From Planctomycetota bacterium (lineage in GTDB: Bacteria; Planctomycetota; PUPC01; JACPCR01): a stretch of 47,494 nt of DNA. The DNA is taken from assembly GCA_016179685.1 (NCBI GenBank), contig JACPCR010000096.1, forward strand, positions 1 through 47,494, written 5' to 3'. A program made the translations under genes and the position numbers. Positions 8,407-16,477 of the stretch are shown piece after piece. The notes beneath the pieces were generated by a model. It saw only the letters and a program-made list of their open reading frames with translations. It made no database searches and was not told the origin of the DNA. Within the stretch, counting starts at the first letter, position 1, and every line of letters starts with the position of its first letter.

Positions 8407-10896
8407 GTGCACGGACGGGACAGTCAAACGGGGCAGAGGGTTGCGAGGCAGCCAAATTTCACCGCAGAAGCTACACTCCGTGCGGACCCCGACAGAAAGG
8501 CTGTGCACGAGCTCATGAGAGATCACCGATTCTTGGCCGCACCGTCCCAGCTTCGCCCGAGATTCCCCGGCCTGCCTCTGGCGGGCAGCGGCGTCCCCGT
8601 TTGCGTGTTTCCACCGGAGGGCCGTGAGGGACCTGCTCTGGCGGCGCTGGTGCAGGCCTGCATCGAGGAGAAGACGGGGGAGCGGCCCCACGTCTTCCGC
8701 GGACTCGATCCCGAGGGCGCCTTGCAGTCCTGGCATGCGATCTTGCTGGGACCCTTGGGCAGCCAGCGCGCCGTGGAGGCGATTTATCACCGGGGCTGGA
8801 CCTGCTCGGATGCTGTTTTTCCCGGGCCCGACGGGCGGCTGGTGCAATCGCTTCATAACCTGTGGAACACAGGGACTCATGCCGTGCTGGTCGCCTCGAG
8901 CAGTCACCGCGGCCTGGCAGCGGCCGTCGAGTCCTTCGGCGAGGCCATCCTGGCCCTCGGCGACTCCCTGTTTCCCTTCACCTATGAGGTGGCGGCCGGC
9001 GCGGCCCAGGACCGGCCCTGCCCGGGACCGGGCACGGAGTCGGGCCTGGATGCGGCCGTCTGCCTGGACTCCTTTATGAGGTCCGGGCGGCAGGAATTCC
9101 TCGACTCCTTCCGCACGCGGACGCAGGAAGCGCCCGGGGAGCGCCAGCATCCTGCTGACCTGACGGGCGAGTCATTTCCCGCGCGTACGCAGGAAGCTGT
9201 CTGGCGCGGACCGGGGCACCAGGACCCTCGGCCCTGGTTCGGGTTGGCGGAAACGGTGTCACGCTGGCGGGTCCTCGAGGACCACCCCTTTTTCTCCGAA
9301 GAGGATCGCCTGAAGGTGGTGAACTGGCTCTTTGCATCAGCTCGAGCGGCGTGCGAGTGGCTGCGAAACGCCGGCCCGGCATCCGAGGGGCCTCGGCAGC
9401 GGGGCGAGGAGATGCTTCGGGCCTCCATCGGACTTTGTATCGCTGCCGAGTATTTTGGCCGTTTCTATCGCATCGAAGAGGCTGCCGAGTGGATGGACGC
9501 GGCGCGGCCGGCGCTGGAGGCCCCAACGAATAGCACTTCCTCGAGTCTGTACGCCGCCGCCGTACGGGCTGCCTGCGCCGTCCGGAGCGGAAACTCCGGT
9601 CCACTGGCGTCGGGCGAGGCCTGGAAGGCGGCACAACAAGTGCTCTGGTGGACGGACAACCTGGGCCGAAATGCCTGCGAAGGATTCGAAAGTCCCGAAA
9701 ATCGTTCCTCCCGCGCCCGGATGCTGCGCCTGATGCGCACCTGGTATCGAGAGCCGGTCTTCGAATGGGGCCTCCAACACTTCTTCCAGGACTGCCCGCC
9801 AGCCGCAGGAGATTTTGAAATCACCGGGATCGAGCCGAGGCGGCCCGACGAGTGGCTCGGCGTCCGGCTCATCCCGCCCCTCGGCCCGGCCAAGGCGGCC
9901 GGCGGGATGTCCGGGAGACCATCCCGCGGCCCAGACGATTCCGCCCCTTCCCGCCCCACGGGTGGTGACGACCCCCTGACTTCCGGAGGCTTCGACGCGG
10001 CATTCTTGCGAAATGGATTCGGGCCCGGCGACGATTATCTGGCCGTGACTGGACGCGACCTCGCCGCTGCGGGTCGGACTGGCTCGATCCGCCGCTTGAC
10101 GGCACGGGGCCGGATTTGGATTCTCGAGCCGGCAGCCGGGGGAGGCACGGGGCACGATCCGAAACCGGGCGTGAACTCGGTGGCGGTTCTCCGGGACGGG
10201 CAGCCGGTCCGATGCCCGGGCCGGGTTATTCTCGAGATGGCGCAGGACTTGCCCCATTGCGGGTTCCTGCGATTTCGAGTGCCTGATTTCGGGGGGCTGG
10301 ACTGGCATCGAACGCTCGTCTGGTGGAAGGGCGTATTCGTGGTCGTGGCCGATGAACTGGCGGCCCGTGCCCCAGGCTGTTACAGCGTGGAGTGCCGATT
10401 TCATCTTCTGGGGACACCCGAGGCCCGGGGAACCGGCATCCTCTTCGACCAGAAGGGGGCCACCCTGGGAATGACGGGAACGGGGACGACAGAGACGGCC
10501 CTGAGCGACGAGTGTCTCCCGAACACAGCCCGGCTGAAATCCTATCCCTACGCCTCGCCTCTACTCCGCGTCCATCGCGCCTCACGGTCTGGAACGTTGC
10601 CGGCCGGCGGGCGCTGGCGGCTGGCGCATCAGTTCCATCTGGCCGGCGGGCCCTGCGCTGTGGAAGAGGCGGGCGGCGACCTCCTGCGCGTCCAGTGCGG
10701 TCCCCGGGTTTACTGGGTCGGACTGGGACCCGTGGAGGGACCATCGGGCTTGGCCACGGACGCCTCACTCTTTGCCGCCACCGACGGACGGGTCGCGGTG
10801 GTGCAGGCGCAGCGATTCTTCAGCCCTGACTTCCGTTTCCAGAGCCGATCCGGTCCGATGTCCCGAGAGTTGGCGGCTGCGCCCCGATCCTCGTAA
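8407..10896 (+). CDS. Heparinase II/III-like protein, probably catalytically altered
   Basis: Up to 829 residues from a GTG at 8407. In-frame alternatives at 8503 (GTG) and 8515 (ATG) are equally plausible, because the first 36 residues look non-coding and no strong ribosome site exists. The middle third (about residues 280-450) is helical, as in the alpha toroid of heparinase-type lyases. The C-terminal part (about 540-800) reads like their beta-sandwich: GDDYLAVTGRD, RGRIWILEP, GVNSVAVLRDGQ and WHRTLVWWKGVFVVVADEL. The His/Asp motif usually found between the first two segments is missing (GRTGSIRR instead), so it may bind rather than cleave. No signal peptide is apparent. It is the first gene of a tight trio with the glycosidase and SDR downstream. 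Confidence 0.6.
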   Translation: MHGRDSQTGQRVARQPNFTAEATLRADPDRKAVHELMRDHRFLAAPSQLRPRFPGLPLAGSGVPVCVFPPEGREGPALAALVQACIEEKTGERPHVFRGLDPEGALQSWHAILLGPLGSQRAVEAIYHRGWTCSDAVFPGPDGRLVQSLHNLWNTGTHAVLVASSSHRGLAAAVESFGEAILALGDSLFPFTYEVAAGAAQDRPCPGPGTESGLDAAVCLDSFMRSGRQEFLDSFRTRTQEAPGERQHPADLTGESFPARTQEAVWRGPGHQDPRPWFGLAETVSRWRVLEDHPFFSEEDRLKVVNWLFASARAACEWLRNAGPASEGPRQRGEEMLRASIGLCIAAEYFGRFYRIEEAAEWMDAARPALEAPTNSTSSSLYAAAVRAACAVRSGNSGPLASGEAWKAAQQVLWWTDNLGRNACEGFESPENRSSRARMLRLMRTWYREPVFEWGLQHFFQDCPPAAGDFEITGIEPRRPDEWLGVRLIPPLGPAKAAGGMSGRPSRGPDDSAPSRPTGGDDPLTSGGFDAAFLRNGFGPGDDYLAVTGRDLAAAGRTGSIRRLTARGRIWILEPAAGGGTGHDPKPGVNSVAVLRDGQPVRCPGRVILEMAQDLPHCGFLRFRVPDFGGLDWHRTLVWWKGVFVVVADELAARAPGCYSVECRFHLLGTPEARGTGILFDQKGATLGMTGTGTTETALSDECLPNTARLKSYPYASPLLRVHRASRSGTLPAGGRWRLAHQFHLAGGPCAVEEAGGDLLRVQCGPRVYWVGLGPVEGPSGLATDASLFAATDGRVAVVQAQRFFSPDFRFQSRSGPMSRELAAAPRSS

Positions 10897-11003
10897 ACTT
10901 GCTTCTTATGCCGGCCGAAAAGGGTCACTTCTCGGACTTGTGCGAGTCACGGTTTCAACCCAGTGTATTCAAAGGACTTGCAAGCATCGAGGCGCTGTTC
11001 TGG

Positions 11004-13439
11004 ATGGACCGATTCGGGTTCTTCAATCGCACGGCCCAAACCTCTTACTTCCTCTTGCCGGCCCTGCTGTGGCTCGTGACCGTTGCGGCCGCTGGAGCTG
11101 CAACGACCCCCACCCCTCGGCTCACACGCGGTTGGAGCTTCGAATCGGGCGCGGAAGGATGGCGGCCCCAGGGCTGCCGGAGGGAACGCAGCCTCGAGCG
11201 GGCCGCAGCCGGCAGTTCCTCCTTGAAGCTGCTGGTGGATTTTCCGTTCGCTGCCTCGGTCACCTACGAGGGCGTCCTGGGGCTCGAGCGCGTCGGACGC
11301 GTCGTCTTCTCCTGCTTCATTCCCGAGGAGGCGCCCCGCGACGTGCGAGTGCTGTTCTTCACCAAGGATAAAGACGGCCTCTATTTCCAGCACCTCCACG
11401 GGGCCAGGATCGGACGCGGGCAATGGCAGACCCTGGAAGTCGATCTGACGTCCGGCTCCGCCGACCTCGCCCCGGAAAACCATTACAGCGCCTGGAATAC
11501 CCTGGCCGCCTCCCGGATGAACTTGATCGGCATCAAGTTCGTCTGCGATCAGCCCTATTCCGGCGGAGTCTACCTCGACCAGATCACCCTGCAACCCGCT
11601 GCCGTTCCTGAAGAAAAACTCCGGATCATCGACTTCCGGGACGAGTCGTCCCGCGTCGAGGTCTATCAGAAATTCGAGATCGCCTTCCAGCTCAACCGCG
11701 AATTTCCCAACCCATTCGATCCCGACCAGGTGCAGATCGACGCCCTGTTCCGGTCCGAGGTCAGCGGCAAGACGTTCCGAGTGCCTGCCTTCTGGTATCA
11801 GGACTACCTCCGCAGTGAAGGGGGCACGCGCAAGGAAGCCTTCCGCGTGGAAGAAGCCAACAAGGAGGTGCTGCTCGAGCGGCAGGAGGTCCTCACGCCC
11901 ATAGCCCCCCCCTGCTGGAAAGTCCGGTTCACGCCCATCGAGCCGGGAGAGCATTCCTACACGCTGCTGGTGAAAGCCGGGAGCGAAATACTCGAAGCCC
12001 GGAAGAGGACCTTTACCGCGGTGCGGCCGGACGCGCCCCGCAGCCGCGGTTTCGTGCGGATTTGCAAGTCGGACCCCCGATACTTCGAGTTTGACAACGG
12101 CGAATTTTTCTACCCGATCGGGCACAACGTGAGGTCGCCGTTCGATGAACGCTGGTGGGTGGTGGTGCTGAAGGAGGACCGGCTTCCGCCGGACCGTGGG
12201 ACTTACACTTACGAGGACGTGCTCCGGAAGATGCGCGAGAACGGGGAGAATTTCGTCGAAATCTGGATGTCGAGCTGGTGGCTGGCGATCGAGTGGAATC
12301 GGGAGTGGCGCGGTTTCCATGGCCTGACGAATTACAACCTGGAGACGGCCTGGAAGCTGGACACCATGCTGGCGCTGGCCGATCGGTACGACCTGTACTA
12401 CCACCTGGTGATCGACAACCACGGGAAGGCGAGCACCTGGTGCGATCCGGAGTGGGACGAAAATCCGTACAACGCGGACAATGGCGGGCCCGTCGAGGAC
12501 GTGGAAGCCTACTTTTCGAACCGCGAGGCCATGCGGGCGTTCCGCAAGACCTTGCGTTACCTGGTTGGACGCTGGGCCTATCATCCTCGCCTCATGGGCC
12601 TCGAGCTCTGGAGCGAGCTGGATTTGACCGGGAACGGGTGGGACTTCGTGAACCATCCCGTGAAGACGCAGTGGCATCAGGAAGTGGGGCGACATCTCAG
12701 GGAGCTGGACCCCTGGGATCACCTGGTGACGACGCATTTTTCAACGGATTATTCCCGGGTGGACCCGCAGGTGGCCTCATTGCCGGAGATCGATTACGTG
12801 GTGGTGGATGCGTACCGGCAGAAGGGGAGCATCGTGCCGCTGCTGATCAACACCTATCAGGCTTGCGGGGTCTACGGCAAGCCGACCTTCGTCACGGAGT
12901 ACGGAGGGAGTCCGTGGGCGACGAGCGCCGACCAGGTGATCCCGCTGCTCAAGGCCGACCTTCACGGCGGGCTATGGGCGACTTTCATGACTCCCACGGC
13001 GAGCACGCCCCTGCTCTGGTGGTTCGAGTTCATCGATCACCAGAACCAGTATTTCCAGTTCAAAGCGCTGGCCAGCTTCGCTCGGGGCGAGGACCGGCGC
13101 AACAAGGGGCTCGAGATGGCCTCGGCGAGCCTCATGGCGAACCCCGCCTCGCTGCTGCGCTTGGGCGTCAGCGTCTTGAAGAATCGCGATACGGCCTACC
13201 TCTGGATTTACGATCGAATGTCCATGGAGCAGTGGCCTCCTCCTGGCGAGGAGCCTCGATTCCGTGAAGTCAAGATCATTGTCCCGGACCTCAAGCCGGG
13301 CGAATACCGCACCGAGGTCTGGAACACGATGACCGGGGTGGTTCTGGAGGCCGCCTCCGTGAAATGCAACGGCTCGGTGGTCCTCGCCTTGCCCGAGTTC
13401 ACGTTGGACTGTGCGGTGAAGATCAAGCCGAAGGAGTAA
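11004..13439 (+). CDS. Exported glycoside hydrolase, DUF5060-type with GH-A (GH5-like) TIM barrel
   Basis: An 811-residue exported protein. The signal peptide is near residues 12-32 (YFLLPALLWLVTVAAAGAA). Next come a beta-rich carbohydrate-binding-like domain (about 35-210), a DUF5060-like Ig domain (about 215-330) and a TIM barrel (about 350-700). Clan GH-A residues stand in LELWSELDL (Glu538, acid/base) and TFVTEYGG (Glu632, nucleophile), with YPIGHNVRSP at the barrel start. Substrate unknown, probably a plant- or microbe-derived polysaccharide. I chose ATG 11004 because it gives a clean signal peptide and has GAGG 11 nt upstream; upstream in-frame starts (TTG 10899, ATG 10908) would add 32-35 residues. 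The longer ORF begins 2 nt after the heparinase-like gene, and the stop is 4 nt before the SDR start, so this looks like an operon. Confidence 0.85.
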   Translation: MDRFGFFNRTAQTSYFLLPALLWLVTVAAAGAATTPTPRLTRGWSFESGAEGWRPQGCRRERSLERAAAGSSSLKLLVDFPFAASVTYEGVLGLERVGRVVFSCFIPEEAPRDVRVLFFTKDKDGLYFQHLHGARIGRGQWQTLEVDLTSGSADLAPENHYSAWNTLAASRMNLIGIKFVCDQPYSGGVYLDQITLQPAAVPEEKLRIIDFRDESSRVEVYQKFEIAFQLNREFPNPFDPDQVQIDALFRSEVSGKTFRVPAFWYQDYLRSEGGTRKEAFRVEEANKEVLLERQEVLTPIAPPCWKVRFTPIEPGEHSYTLLVKAGSEILEARKRTFTAVRPDAPRSRGFVRICKSDPRYFEFDNGEFFYPIGHNVRSPFDERWWVVVLKEDRLPPDRGTYTYEDVLRKMRENGENFVEIWMSSWWLAIEWNREWRGFHGLTNYNLETAWKLDTMLALADRYDLYYHLVIDNHGKASTWCDPEWDENPYNADNGGPVEDVEAYFSNREAMRAFRKTLRYLVGRWAYHPRLMGLELWSELDLTGNGWDFVNHPVKTQWHQEVGRHLRELDPWDHLVTTHFSTDYSRVDPQVASLPEIDYVVVDAYRQKGSIVPLLINTYQACGVYGKPTFVTEYGGSPWATSADQVIPLLKADLHGGLWATFMTPTASTPLLWWFEFIDHQNQYFQFKALASFARGEDRRNKGLEMASASLMANPASLLRLGVSVLKNRDTAYLWIYDRMSMEQWPPPGEEPRFREVKIIVPDLKPGEYRTEVWNTMTGVVLEAASVKCNGSVVLALPEFTLDCAVKIKPKE

Positions 13440-13443
13440 CCGC

Positions 13444-14286
13444 ATGCCGAACGTCTATGACCTGACCGGCAAATGTGCGCTCCTGACGGGAGCCGGGAGC
13501 TTCAAGGAGACGGTGGAATTTGGCCGGGTGGAAGGCATTGGCTCGGCAATCGCCCGGAAGCTGGTGTCCAGCGGCTGCGATCTTCTGTTCACCTACAACC
13601 GGAGCGTGGAGGGAGCGAAGGCGCTCGAAGAGGAGCTGATCCGGCTCGCTCCGGGCCGGCGCATCCGGTCCGCGTCGTTCGATGCCTCCCGATATGCGGA
13701 GGAGGCCACGAGGCTCGTCGCGAGGGCTGAGGCGGAGCTGGGCAGGATCGATCTGCTGGTGAACAACCTCGGGACGACGTACATCGTTCCGAGCGAGATT
13801 CCGCACGACGAGCCCGCGGCCGAGGTGGAAAACCTCATGCGAGTCAATTTTTTCGCGGCCTACGAATTGAGCAAGCGCGCCGTCGCGTCGATGCTGCGGA
13901 AGCGCGCGCCGGGCTACCTGGTGAACGTCACGTCGTGTTCCCTTACCATGCCGCACTCGAAGCGGCCGGCCTACGGCATCACCAAGCACGCCCTTCACGG
14001 GATGCTGCGGGAATTCGCGTCCGCATACGGCCGGCATGGGATCAGAATCCTGGAGCTGCAACTGGGCATTTTCGAAACGGTGATGACGCTCCCGCGGCTC
14101 GCGTTCTACCGAGAACTGTGCGCGCGGGGGGCCGTTCCCCTTGGCCGGCCCGGCCGGCCCGACGAGGTCGGTGACCTGGTGGCCTTCTTCGCCTCCGGGG
14201 CCTGCGATTACCTCCACGGCTCAGAAATCCGCGTCGACGGCGGCCTGACCATCCGATCGTTCGATACGCTCAAGCTGGAAGATTGA
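13444..14286 (+). CDS. Short-chain dehydrogenase/reductase
   Basis: A 280-residue classical SDR. The coenzyme loop is extended: TGAGSFKE...GIGSAIA spreads the usual TGxxxGIG by about 12 residues, a spacing reminiscent of divergent or enoyl-reductase-like SDRs. It has NNLG in place of NNAG, catalytic Ser164 (NVTSCSL), and Y177xxxK181 (AYGITKHAL). The C-terminus ends in GSEIRVDGGL, typical of the family. It should be a cytoplasmic NAD(P)H-dependent oxidoreductase. Starting 4 nt after the GH-A glycosidase stop, it may act on a sugar released by that enzyme. That link is inferred from the operon only. Confidence 0.88.
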   Translation: MPNVYDLTGKCALLTGAGSFKETVEFGRVEGIGSAIARKLVSSGCDLLFTYNRSVEGAKALEEELIRLAPGRRIRSASFDASRYAEEATRLVARAEAELGRIDLLVNNLGTTYIVPSEIPHDEPAAEVENLMRVNFFAAYELSKRAVASMLRKRAPGYLVNVTSCSLTMPHSKRPAYGITKHALHGMLREFASAYGRHGIRILELQLGIFETVMTLPRLAFYRELCARGAVPLGRPGRPDEVGDLVAFFASGACDYLHGSEIRVDGGLTIRSFDTLKLED

Positions 14287-14460
14287 ATCGATCGCGGGGT
14301 AGTGCCGGCGCGGTGCGCCTGCCGGCCGGCGAACCTCCCGGCCTTGTCCCCATGGGAGTCGAGTCCAGCGACGCGGCAGGCAGGTCGGCGCAGGCCCGGC
14401 CTGGGAAATTCTTCCTTCCCCCATCCCTCACGAGACACGGCCTGCAGTCTGGCACTTCTT

Positions 14461-14500
14461 TCCCTTCGTCACCGGCGAATGCGGGGTTTCGGGGAGCGCC
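14461..14500 (+). repeat. Dispersed 40-nt intergenic repeat, copy 1
   Basis: Begins TCCCTTCGTCACCGGCGAAT and matches 42937-42976 at 34 of 40 positions by my alignment. The bases immediately upstream also look related (GGCACTTCTT versus GGCAGTTTTC). Both copies are intergenic. Confidence 0.7.
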
Positions 14501-14560
14501 CGCATCTCCCGGACCTGTCCCTATGGGAGGTATCCCATTGGGATTGCTGACACCGTCCCC

Positions 14561-14730
14561 AAGCGCTCACGCACTTCGGCTACGGGCAACTCGACGCGCT
14601 CACGCACGCGGTGTCGACGCCCCCTGGGAGCGCCACCATCCTGCTGGCATCCTCCCGAAGCGCTCACGCACTCCGGCTACGGGGAACGCGGGACGCGCTC
14701 ACGCACGTAGCCGACGCCCCCTGGGAGCGC
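14561..14730 (+). repeat. Two direct repeat units, 73 nt each, period 97
   Basis: Units at 14561-14633 and 14658-14730 both begin AAGCGCTCACGCACT and both end in CGACGCCCCCTGGGAGCGC. They differ by a few substitutions and compensating 2-nt indels. The second unit ends 5 nt before the stop of the CoA-transferase gene. The CGCTCACGCAC...CGGCTACGG motif looks REP-like. Confidence 0.8.
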
Positions 14731-14735
14731 TTCCG

Positions 14736-15926
14736 CTACGCGATCACGCCAGCGGACCGCAACTCGGCCATTTCGCCCTCTTCCAGGCCCAGAAGCTGTC
14801 CCAGGATTTCCTGCGTGTGCTCGCCCAGGCGCGGCGCCGGCTTCTCCGCCCTCGGCGGGGTCTCGGACAACTGGATCGGCGACGCGGGCATGAGCAGCGG
14901 GCCGGCGTCCGGATGCTCGATCTCGACCATCATCCCGCGGGCACGAATCTGGGGATGATGGACCACCTCGTCGACGGTCTGGATGGGGCCGCAGGGGACC
15001 CCGATGCGTCCCAGCTCATCGAGCCAGGTCCCCGTAGGCTTCTCCCGGAAAACCTCCGTCAGCAGGGATTCCAGCGCAGCCTGGTTCTCCGTGCGGGCCG
15101 GGTTCGATGCGAACCGCGGGTCCGTGATGAGGTCCGATCGGCCGAGATGAAGGCAGAATTTCTTCCAGGTGGCGTCGTTCCCGATGGCCAGGACGAAGTA
15201 GCCGTCCCGGGAACGGAAAATCTGAAAGGGCGTGATGGCCGGGTGTCGCCCGCCGAGGGGGCCGGGGACTTCGCCGGTGACCGCGTAGCGGGCGACCGCG
15301 TTCTCAAGAAGCGCAGCCTGGCAGTCCAGCATGGAAATGTCCACCAGCTGGCCGAGACCGGTCCGGTCCCGGTGTCGGAGCGCGGCCAGAATGCCGACTA
15401 CCGTGAACAGCGCGCCGGCCAGGTCGCCGATCGATGTGCCGACGCGGACCGGGGGTCTGCCCGGCTCGCCCGTGATGCTCACGAGGCCTCCCATGGCCTG
15501 GATGATCATGTCATACGCCCCGCGCTGGGCCAGGGGCCCGGTCTGGCCGAAGCCCGAGGTTGCAGCATAGATCAAACGCGGGTTTCCACGGCGGAGAACC
15601 TCATGGTCGAGGCCGAGCCGCTGCATGGTCCCGGGCCGGTAGTTCTCGGCGAGAATATCGGCCCGCCGGGCGAGCTGCTTGAGGATGTCTTTGCCGCGCT
15701 CGTGTTGAAGGTTGAGCGTCAGGCTCTTCTTCCCCCGGTTGATGCTCATGAAATAGGCGCTGACCCCCCGGAGGAAGGGTCCGAATTGCCGGGCCTCGTC
15801 GCCCACGCCCGGCTGCTCGACCTTGATCACCTCGGCCCCGAGGTCCCCCAGAATCATGGTGGCATAGGGCCCCGCCAGCACACGAGTGAGGTCCAGCACG
15901 CGTAAACCTTCAAGCGGTCCCGACAT
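14736..15926 (-). CDS. CaiB/BaiF-type (class III) CoA-transferase
   Basis: A 396-residue family III CoA-transferase with the N-terminal signature GLRVLDLTRVLAGPYATMIL, the GAEVIKVEQP segment, RGKKSLTLNL, and the catalytic-type Asp in GTSIGDLAGALF. The C-terminal LGEHTQEIL element is also present. It transfers CoA between carboxylic acids through an aspartyl-CoA anhydride. The donor and acceptor cannot be read from sequence. A strong Shine-Dalgarno (GGAAGGTG) precedes the ATG. It lies 105 nt downstream of, and in the same direction as, methylmalonyl-CoA epimerase, suggesting joint work on short-chain or branched acyl-CoAs. Confidence 0.92.
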   Translation of the reverse strand: MSGPLEGLRVLDLTRVLAGPYATMILGDLGAEVIKVEQPGVGDEARQFGPFLRGVSAYFMSINRGKKSLTLNLQHERGKDILKQLARRADILAENYRPGTMQRLGLDHEVLRRGNPRLIYAATSGFGQTGPLAQRGAYDMIIQAMGGLVSITGEPGRPPVRVGTSIGDLAGALFTVVGILAALRHRDRTGLGQLVDISMLDCQAALLENAVARYAVTGEVPGPLGGRHPAITPFQIFRSRDGYFVLAIGNDATWKKFCLHLGRSDLITDPRFASNPARTENQAALESLLTEVFREKPTGTWLDELGRIGVPCGPIQTVDEVVHHPQIRARGMMVEIEHPDAGPLLMPASPIQLSETPPRAEKPAPRLGEHTQEILGQLLGLEEGEMAELRSAGVIA

Positions 15927-16031
15927 GGTTCACCTTCCTCGTTTGCCGGAAGGGATGTCCCCCCTGCACTTCCGTTCCGGCGAGCTCGTACTCGTGCACG
16001 AGGCGTCTCCAGGAGTCCAAACGGCGACCCT

Positions 16032-16418
16032 TCAGTCCGGTTCGCACAGCTCGACCAGGACACCGCCGCAGGACTTGGGGTGCAGGAAGGCGACGCGGAA
16101 GCCGCGGGCGCCGCGGCGCGGATAGCCCGCAACCGCATCGAGACCGCGGGCCGATAGGGCCGCCAGCTCGGCGTCCAGGTCGCCTACCCGATATGCCACA
16201 TGGTGCAGGCCCTCGCCACGCTCGGCCAGAAACCGTGCGAGGGGACCGGAGCTGCCGGGAAGCGGGGCGAGAAGCTCGGTCCGGCCCACAAAGGCAACCT
16301 CGACGCCCTCCGTATCGAGACGCTCCCGATGCATCACCCGCCCCCCAAGTTTCCGGGCATGCAAGGCTACCGAAGCGTCGAGGTCACGCACCGCAATGCC
16401 CACGTGATCGAGTTGCAT
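16032..16418 (-). CDS. mce: Methylmalonyl-CoA epimerase (VOC/glyoxalase fold)
   Basis: A 128-residue vicinal-oxygen-chelate protein. Metal ligands match the epimerase pattern: His in LDHVGIAV, His in GLHHVAYRV and Glu in VLVELCEPD, with a candidate Gln/Glu position in the middle (TELLAP). Family length and the GLHHVAY-to-VELCEP spacing fit (2R)/(2S)-methylmalonyl-CoA epimerase of propionyl-CoA metabolism. A generic glyoxalase-fold protein remains possible. GGGAGGG lies about 6 nt before the ATG. The CoA-transferase follows in the same direction, and the LDH-family gene is divergent 59 bp away. No methylmalonyl-CoA mutase is in the window. Confidence 0.85.
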   Translation of the reverse strand: MQLDHVGIAVRDLDASVALHARKLGGRVMHRERLDTEGVEVAFVGRTELLAPLPGSSGPLARFLAERGEGLHHVAYRVGDLDAELAALSARGLDAVAGYPRRGARGFRVAFLHPKSCGGVLVELCEPD

Positions 16419-16463
16419 CTGTTCCCTCCCGCTTGGAATCCTGTGCGAACCGGCGGATGATTC

Positions 16464-16469
16464 TATAAT
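16464..16469 (+). promoter_or_regulatory. Consensus -10 box 8 nt before the LDH-family ATG
   Basis: A perfect TATAAT in an AT-rich patch of an otherwise GC-rich sequence, separated from the ATG at 16478 by ATTTTTCC. No Shine-Dalgarno is present. If active, transcription would start at or within a few nt of the ATG, giving a leaderless mRNA. No good -35 is found at 16-18 nt spacing (CTGTGC region). Confidence 0.5.
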
Positions 16470-16477
16470 ATTTTTCC

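Larger units (their letters stand above)
14287..14735. other. Intergenic stretch made of repeats
   Basis: No supported gene lies here. It contains a 40-nt block shared with 42937-42976, palindromic TCCCTATGGGAGG-type motifs, and two 73-nt direct repeat units 97 bp apart. No T-rich terminator is evident between the convergent SDR and CoA-transferase genes. Confidence 0.7.

Noticed and set aside
10947..12737. 596-codon minus-strand ORF opposite the GH-A glycosidase
   Set aside because: The opposite strand has a signal peptide, DUF5060-like domain and both GH-A catalytic glutamates; this frame has no protein features.
14561..14730. Direct repeats considered as a CRISPR array
   Set aside because: There are only two units, each 73 nt with internal indels, a 24-nt gap and no cas genes nearby.
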